DNA of 64,000 nt from Clarireedia homoeocarpa (Eukaryota; Ascomycota; Leotiomycetes; Helotiales; Rutstroemiaceae), in contig LNKV01000007.1 in assembly GCA_001465935.1 (NCBI GenBank), positions 1-64,000 of the forward strand, given 5' to 3'. Below the pieces are notes generated by a model. It ran no database searches and had not been told where the DNA came from. It saw nothing but the letters and a program-made list of their open reading frames with translations. Within the stretch, counting starts at the first letter, position 1. Each line of letters begins with the position of its first letter. The position numbers were made by a program, and so were the translations under genes. Positions 58,110 through 64,000 of this stretch are shown here, piece after piece.

Positions 58110-58282
58110 CCTACCATCCCTTCCCCAAGCACGAACCACAAGATTTCTTTCTATCACTTATCACTCGAGGGTAGGAAAACACAGATAAAGATTCGAAATA
58201 TTTTGATACGGAATTGGATTGATATAATCTTCGGAAATAAATACGATTCCGTTTCTTTTCTTCTTTTTCTCTTATCAGGCGA
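58110..58282. promoter_or_regulatory. 173-bp bidirectional promoter
   Basis: The very short spacer between the divergent starts at 58109 (-) and 58283 (+). It is AT-rich on the synthetase side with a TTTCTTTTCTTC tract just before 58283. Both transcripts must start in it or inside the neighbouring gene. Confidence 0.6.
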
Positions 58283-61200
58283 ATGAACCTGTTCCGCAAA
58301 AGATTGAGTCTGAGCAGAACAAGAAGAGTTCCAGCTCCTGCACCACTGAGTCACTCGAGAATCTTCCATAAACCCCAGACAACGCGACTTTCTTTGTGCA
58401 TTACAACTCCAACATTTTACCACAATATTTCCTGTCGCGGATTTTCTGGGACGGCAGTTATCATGACGAGCTCCCAGAATAAATGGACGGCCCCGGTGGT
58501 CAGAAAAGAATTCTTGAAGTTTTTCGAGGATAAAGGTCATACTGTTGGTAAGTTGGCGGGGTAATTTTTTTTGTAAGAATGAGATGTGCTAGAGGGGATT
58601 TTACTACAATTTTCGATTTTGAAGAGTGAACACGACTTTCACACGGCTTTATACCTATCTTGTTTAGACCTCATTTCTAGATGAACCGTCTTTGCTAACA
58701 AAATGCAGTGCCATCCTCATCGGTGGTCCCTCACAATGACCCCACTCTCCTCTTCACAAACGCTGGTATGAACCAGTTCAAGCCGATTTTCCTTGGGACA
58801 ATAGGCAAGACCGATGACATGGCACAATTGAAGAGAGCAGTGGATACACAAAAGGTAATCCAGGCTGTTGTATCTACCTCAGGGGCGAACTGACGGGTCA
58901 CAGTGCATTCGTGCGGGAGGGAAACATAACGTAGGGTTGCTAAAGATCTGCTGTGGGGAGTATAAGAGCTTATAAGATACAGGATCTCGACGATGTTGGA
59001 AAGGACAGTTACCACCACGTAAGTTATCCATTTGCAGTTCACGATACGGCAGTATTGACATATGAGTCATAGACCTTCTTTGAGATGTTGGGAAACTGGT
59101 CATTCGGCGATTATTTCAAGCAAGGTGCTATTGAGATGTCATGGGAGTTACTCACAAAGGTATACGGGTTAGACCCGGATCGATTGTACGTCACATATTT
59201 CGAAGGCGACTCAAAAGCAAGTCTGGAACCAGACCTCGAAGCCAAGGATATATGGAAGAGCGTAGGAGTAGCGGAGGACCATATTCTCCCTGGAAACATG
59301 AAGGATAACTTCTGGGAGATGGGAGAGACTGGACCTTGTGGACCCTGTAGTGAAGTACATTATGACAGGATAGGAGGACGCAACGCTGCTCACTTGGTCA
59401 ATCAGGACGACCCGAATGTTTTGGAAATCTGGAACAATGTTTTCATTCAATACGATCGTCAAAAGGATAGGTCGTTGAAGACTTTACCCGCAAAACATGT
59501 CGACACCGGTATGGGCTACGAGCGTCTCGTGTCAGTCCTGCAGGATAAGACTTCGAATTACGACACCGACGTCTTTTCGCCCCTGTTTGCAAAGATCCAA
59601 GAAGTCACGAATGCCAGACCGTATACTGATAAGTACGGAAAGGATGATGTCGATGGCATTGATACTGCGTATCGTGTTATTGCTGATCATATTCGATTAC
59701 TTACATTCGCTATCTCTGATGGGGGTGTACCTAACAACGAGGGTCGTGGATATGTCGTGCGACGTGTGCTGAGGAGAGGATCTCGATATGCTCGAAAGTA
59801 CTTCAATGCAGAAATCGGCAGTTTCTTCTCAAAAATTTTACCAGCGCTTGTGGAGCAGATGGGAGAACAATTCCCTGAAATTGTCAAAAAGCAACAGGAC
59901 GTGAAGGAAATCTTAGATGAGGAAGAAGAAGCATTCGCTCGAACCTTGGATCGTGGTGAAAAGATGTTCGAAAAATATGCCGCTCAAGCCATCAAGACCG
60001 ACACCAAGAAGCTCTCTGGTGCAGACGTCTGGCGCCTATACGATACATTTGGATTCCCAGAAGATTTGACTAAGATAATGGCAGAGGAGCGAGGCCTTGA
60101 GACCGATGATGCAGAAATAGAGATTGCAAAGGAGAAGGCACGTGAGGCAAGTAAATCTGTCAAGGAGGCTGCCCACACCTTCGCAAAACTAGATGTCCAT
60201 CAAATTGCGGAGCTCGATAAGATGGGTCTTCTTCGACCAAACGACGATGCCAAATTTACCAAGGGGGACACAACTGGCAAGGTTCAGCTTATTTACGACG
60301 GCAAGAGCTTTGTAAAATCAACAGAAGGTCTACCATCAGACAAGCCTTTTGGTATCTTGCTGGACAAGACCAATTTCTACGCAGAGCAGGGTGGTCAAGT
60401 TGCCGACACCGGCAAAATCGTTATTGATGGTGTTGCGGAATTCAAAGTCCTTGACGTTCAGGCATTCGGTGGATACATCGTGCACAATGGGTACATGGAC
60501 TATGGAAGCTTGAAAGCAGGAGATGAGGTCATCTGCGAGTATGACGAATTAAGGAGGCAGCCGATTCGCAACAATCACACCGGCACCCATATCCTCAACC
60601 ATTCTCTGAGGGAACACCTTGGAGATGATGTCAACCAGAAGGGTTCACTGGTCGACCAAGACAAGCTACGATTTGATTTCTCTCACAAAGCTCAAGTTAC
60701 ACTACCAGAACTCAAGAAGATTGAGGATTCTTCGAACTCTTACATCAAGCAAAACTGCAAGATCTACTCCAAAGAGGTTGATCTGGATGTCGCAAAGGGC
60801 ATTGAAGGCGTACGTGCTGTTTTTGGTGAGACATACCCAAATCCAGTACGAGTTGTATCAGTCGGTGTTGAGGTTGATATCTTACTTGCCGAACCAAAGA
60901 ATCCAGAATGGCGAAAGGTTAGCGTTGAGTTCTGTGGTGGAACTCATGTCGACCAAACTGGCATCATCAAAGATCTTGTTATCGTTGAGGAGAGCGGTAT
61001 TGCTAAAGGAATTCGAAGAATTATTGCTTACACCGGCGATGCTGCACACCAAGTCCAACGAGATGCAGTGGAGTTTGGTAAGCGCATCGCTGCATTGGAT
61101 GCTTTGCCTCATAGCCCAGAGAAGGAACAGGAGGCCAAGAAGATGCAAAATGACTTGAACAGTCTGGTTGTATCAACGCTGACGAAGGAAGAGTTAAAGA

Positions 61201-61701
61201 AGAAGTTCTCTAAGGTTCAGAAGGATGTCCTAGATGAACAGAAGAAGAAGCAAAAGGCAGAATCAAAGACTGCTTTAGATACCGTCACTGCTCACTTTGC
61301 TGATCCAAAAAACAAGAACAGCCATGTTTTTATTGGTCAGCTACCCATTTCCGCAAATTCTAAAGCTATCACCGATGTCATGAATCACTTCAAGACAAAG
61401 GCGAAGGACAAGACTGTGTATCTCTTTGGAGGAAGTGTGGATGAGGGTGCCGTTGTACACGGGGTTTATGTTGGAACTGTAAGTCTTATCTTTTCATTTT
61501 GAGATAATCTCTAACAATGAGTAGGAGGCCGCTTCAAAAGGTGTGACTGCCGAACACTGGTCTGCTGCTGTATCAGAGGTTGTTGGTGGTCGATCAGGAG
61601 GAAAGGAGCCAACCCGTACTGGTCAAGGTACTAATCCGGAAAAGATCACGGATGCTGTTGCCGTTGCGGAGAAGTGGTTTGCGGAGAAATTGAAGATATG
61701 A
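58283..61701 (+). CDS. ALA1: alanyl-tRNA synthetase, mitochondrial and cytosolic forms
   Basis: A 1,018-residue class II synthetase in six exons: 58283-58547, 58709-58854, 58904-58930 (27 nt), 58983-59018 (36 nt), 59073-61478 and 61525-61701. It charges tRNA-Ala. The first 60 residues are Arg/Ser-rich and lack acidic residues (MNLFRKRLSLSRTRR), typical of a mitochondrial presequence. An in-frame Met61 (58463, MTSSQNKWTAP) begins the cytosolic protein of 958 residues, the length of yeast Ala1. Catalytic-core signatures are VPHNDPTLLFTNAGMNQFK, CIRAGGKHNDLDDVG (joined by splicing), FFEMLGNWSFGDYFK and GRGYVVRRVLRRG. The editing domain has HTGTH (His660, His664) and CGGTH (Cys779, His783), the full zinc set. 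The C-terminal C-Ala part ends near GGRSGGKEPTRTGQG, the conserved glycine-rich motif. Confidence 0.96.
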
Positions 61702-62046
61702 GAATTTATACCCTAGGGAGGAAGGCATTTTGATCATGGAGTACATGAACTTCCAATGACGACTGTAAAGTACAATTCATATGCATTGTTCTATAGATAG
61801 GGTTATGATTGATGATTGTACACTTGGAGAGATTCTATATTGTACTGAAATTGAGAAAAGTAGTGGTTGAGGAAGGTGCGGGTCGCATGAGGTTCTTTCT
61901 ATGGTGGGTAGGTCGACTTGCTACATATTTTCTCATCCTGCCGAACTGAACTTCTGTTCAATTGCAAGAAAGTCCTACTTCAGAATTCCCTTTAAGTTTC
62001 CTCTGTCAATACAAGCATCATTTGGCGTTGCTCTGAATCAAAGAAA
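61702..62046. other. short intergenic region
   Basis: A 345-bp spacer between two tandem plus-strand genes. Nothing is recognised apart from presumed 3' and 5' flanks. Confidence 0.5.
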
Positions 62047-63843
62047 ATGGACTCTGCTCAGGCTGCTCAGGCTGCTCATTGGTCAGCGGACCTTGTATTG
62101 CGAAGAAAGGGTACAGTGAGCAGCATGATTGAAAATCCAGAGAAGTACGAGTTTCATTGTTTCATAGTGACGTATTTCTTGACCATCTGCTAAGTAAGAT
62201 AGACACAGGGGTGGAACTGAGGTGATAGATGGTGCATTGAGCCCACGAAAACGCAAAAGCGACGATGCAGAGAATAAATCGCCCCTCGAGTAGGTCGAAC
62301 CTTCGATTGTATCTCCACCTCTGCTAATCATCTACCTATGTAGAGCGTCGAGTGTAGTCTATGGCGAAGAACAAGTATCACCAAAGCGTCAACGTCAGGG
62401 TCGGGGCCAGATATCCATCGAAAAGGCACGAAGGGTCACTTTTGCTGAGCCGTGAGAACCTAACGTACTGACACTGTCTGCTGAGCTAATTTAACCACAG
62501 AGAGAAGGCTACATCGGATAAAGGTAAAGGCCGAGCACCTGATACACCCGCACGAAAACAGTCAACTCTTGTGAGGAATGATTCCACCAAGCGTGATCTT
62601 ACTCATTTGGACATGTAGGTTATTCTGCGTTTTCTACAATCTAATGTCGAGCTAACATTCTACTCCTTGGAAACAGGGGATTTCTATCACCTCCATCTGA
62701 TCATATGTCTGAAACATCTAAAGATCAAGATTCTGCATCCGACAAGTGGTAAGTCCGTCTATGTTCCACCTCAACAACGGGCCTCTTGATTCTGCACAAG
62801 AAATGAGCTTTGCTGACACTCTTCCCAGTATCAAAATTATTACATCTCCATCGATGCTAGACGAAAACATGCGAAATTTTGACTTCGATAGCTTCGTAGA
62901 CAACCTCAGCTCAACCAGTCCGTTTTCTAAGTTCGACGCGAAAAGCTCATCAAAGAGACTCGAAGAGTCACGCCAAACCAAAGAGGAGCAAATGGTTGAG
63001 CATTCCAAGACTACACATAAATTGGAGGATCTCTATCCTAATCTGAAAGAATGGCTCGCGGAGCATTGCACCGAGTTAGACAACATCATTGAGCAAACTC
63101 AACAAACTGTAGGTATTATTCAAGGTGGCAAGGAGCTAATCGAAGGTGACTTTACGCCTGAGCTCGCAACTAAGCTTGAGCATATGATCAGGGAGGTCAC
63201 GGAGCAGCAAGCTGAAGTGCTGCCTTCCTTGGCATTAACATTGCGATCCGCAAGTGAAGGAAATTATGGACTTTCGTCAGATTCTGGTAATGCGTCCAAC
63301 CAAGATCTCATCGGTGGATCATCCTCCAATAGCAAACAAGAAGCTTCCGAATACCGCGATGGTGAAACACAGACAGATTCCTCTGATCACTTGAAGAGCG
63401 ACTCCTCTCGCGACTCATCAGTTTCTGAGGATCTCTTCTCCAGTAGTTCTGGATCTAATCACTACTCACAAGACGCCATATCCAGCAAATGGAACGTTAA
63501 CAACTCATTCACTGACCAGTACCTAGCTCTCGTGACACCGCTTTGGAGCTCAGTCCTCGACTCTATTGGAACATCGAAAGGTTTTGCTGAATTGGAAAAT
63601 CTCAAGTCTTTGGGTCATCGCTTCACGAGAGAGGAGTGCCGTCTCGTTAATACAGCTCATCACTTGCATGTGAGGTATTTAGAGCATAGAGAGAACATTC
63701 TCTTGGCTCTGGAGGATCCTGACATTGTGAGTGATGTGTTGAAGGAGGAGGAGATCCTGTTGCAGGTGTTGGAGATTTTGAAGTATGAAGTTAGTGCTTG
63801 TTATGAAGGAGAGAAAAAGGCAGATAAATCGATCAACTTTTAA
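62047..63843 (+). CDS. 477-aa unknown protein, Ser/Glu-rich
   Basis: Six exons, 62047-62110, 62229-62289, 62344-62451, 62501-62614, 62677-62748 and 62829-63843, reconstructed by reading-phase continuity. The first two junctions are the least certain (an alternative uses donor GTGAGC at 62117). I do not recognise the family. The N terminus has basic clusters (PRKRKSDD, SPKRQRQGRGQISIEKARRVTF) suggesting nuclear localisation and phospho-regulation. The middle (~150-285) is predicted helical with LKEWLAEHCTELDNIIEQTQQ, a possible coiled coil, then a Ser/Asp-rich disordered stretch (~285-345). The last ~120 residues look folded and helical: DQYLALVTPLWSSVLDSIGT, FTREECRLVNTAHHLHVRYL, EEEILLQVLEILKYE. 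This helical C-terminal block is the best part for a remote-homology search. Confidence 0.7.
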
Positions 63844-64000
63844 GTTATTTTATTAGCGTCGGCAGGCGATGTCAGTGTGGTTCTAGCAAGAGCTTTTTTG
63901 ATTTCATTCCTTGATTTTCCTTTCAAGAAATATACTTAGGAAGTAGGAGGAGGAGAAGAAGAGACATCGCTAGGCTTGGTTGAAGAAGATGATATCGTTA
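63844..64000. other. 3' flank at the window edge
   Basis: Only 157 bases remain after the stop at 63843; the next gene is not reached. A purine-rich run (GGAGGAGGAGAAGAAG) lies at 63945-63960. Confidence 0.5.

Noticed and set aside
1..64000. tRNA, rRNA, CRISPR or telomere repeats
   Set aside because: Scanning by eye for tRNA B-box patterns, rRNA-like blocks, spaced palindromic repeats and TTAGGG runs gave nothing convincing; CRISPR is not expected in a fungus.
1..64000. Secondary-metabolite cluster or defence system
   Set aside because: The genes are a mix of housekeeping functions (chromatin, trafficking, translation, folding) with no polyketide synthase, peptide synthetase, terpene or NLR-type gene.

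Overview
This is nuclear DNA of a filamentous ascomycete (Pezizomycotina). The evidence is that genes are split by short GT-AG introns (mostly about 45-110 nt), regulatory spacers are long and C/T-rich, an AT-rich isochore-like block opens the window, and the proteins are typical of filamentous fungi: Sin3 corepressor, Meu6-type PH protein, Vps8, GPALPP1-type protein, and fumarate reductase fused to cytochrome b5. A leotiomycete (Helotiales-like) source is my inference and rests on general resemblance only.

Layout. 1-480: very AT-rich, gene-free. 0.9-7.3 kb: a poorly resolved unknown gene (-), a four-TM MARVEL-like protein (+) and a 608-aa unknown protein (-). 7.3-12.75 kb: gene-poor, with several minisatellites. 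12.75-14.6 kb: Meu6-like PH protein (+). 15.8-21.2 kb: SIN3 (-), eight exons. 21.2-22.6 kb: AT-rich, possible decayed repeat. 22.6-26.6 kb: divergent pair of a secreted fasciclin protein (-) and FAD fumarate reductase-cytochrome b5 (+). 27.4-29.2 kb: a broken gene and a 72-bp-period minisatellite. 29.6-31.5 kb: MFS sugar transporter (-) with a 17-nt exon. 31.6-34.8 kb: gene-poor, full of 9-12 bp tandem repeats. 34.85-36.5 kb: metallo-beta-lactamase protein (-) with a 645-nt intron carrying a dispersed repeat. 38.9-40.2 kb: secreted LPMO-like protein (+). 42.0-43.1 kb: cyclophilin H (-). 45.8-47.2 kb: membrane RING-H2 protein (+). 48.2-54.8 kb: divergent GPALPP1-like gene (-) and VPS8 (+). 56.5-58.1 kb: RCR-like membrane protein with PPxY motifs (+), convergent with a small acidic unknown protein (-). 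58.3-61.7 kb: alanyl-tRNA synthetase (+) with an apparent dual start. 62.0-63.8 kb: a 477-aa unknown protein (+).

Most genes are unrelated housekeeping genes. There is no biosynthetic cluster, and I found no tRNA or rRNA gene and no intact transposon. Exon junctions were placed by hand from GT/AG sites, reading-frame continuity and family conservation, and reading phase was checked across every junction of the well-supported models. I did not find a clearly new multi-gene system. The most interesting points are the two-start alanyl-tRNA synthetase, the Trp-to-Phe change in cyclophilin H, the incomplete RING of Vps8, the micro-exon, the secreted His-1 protein, and a 45-bp repeat family shared by two distant loci.
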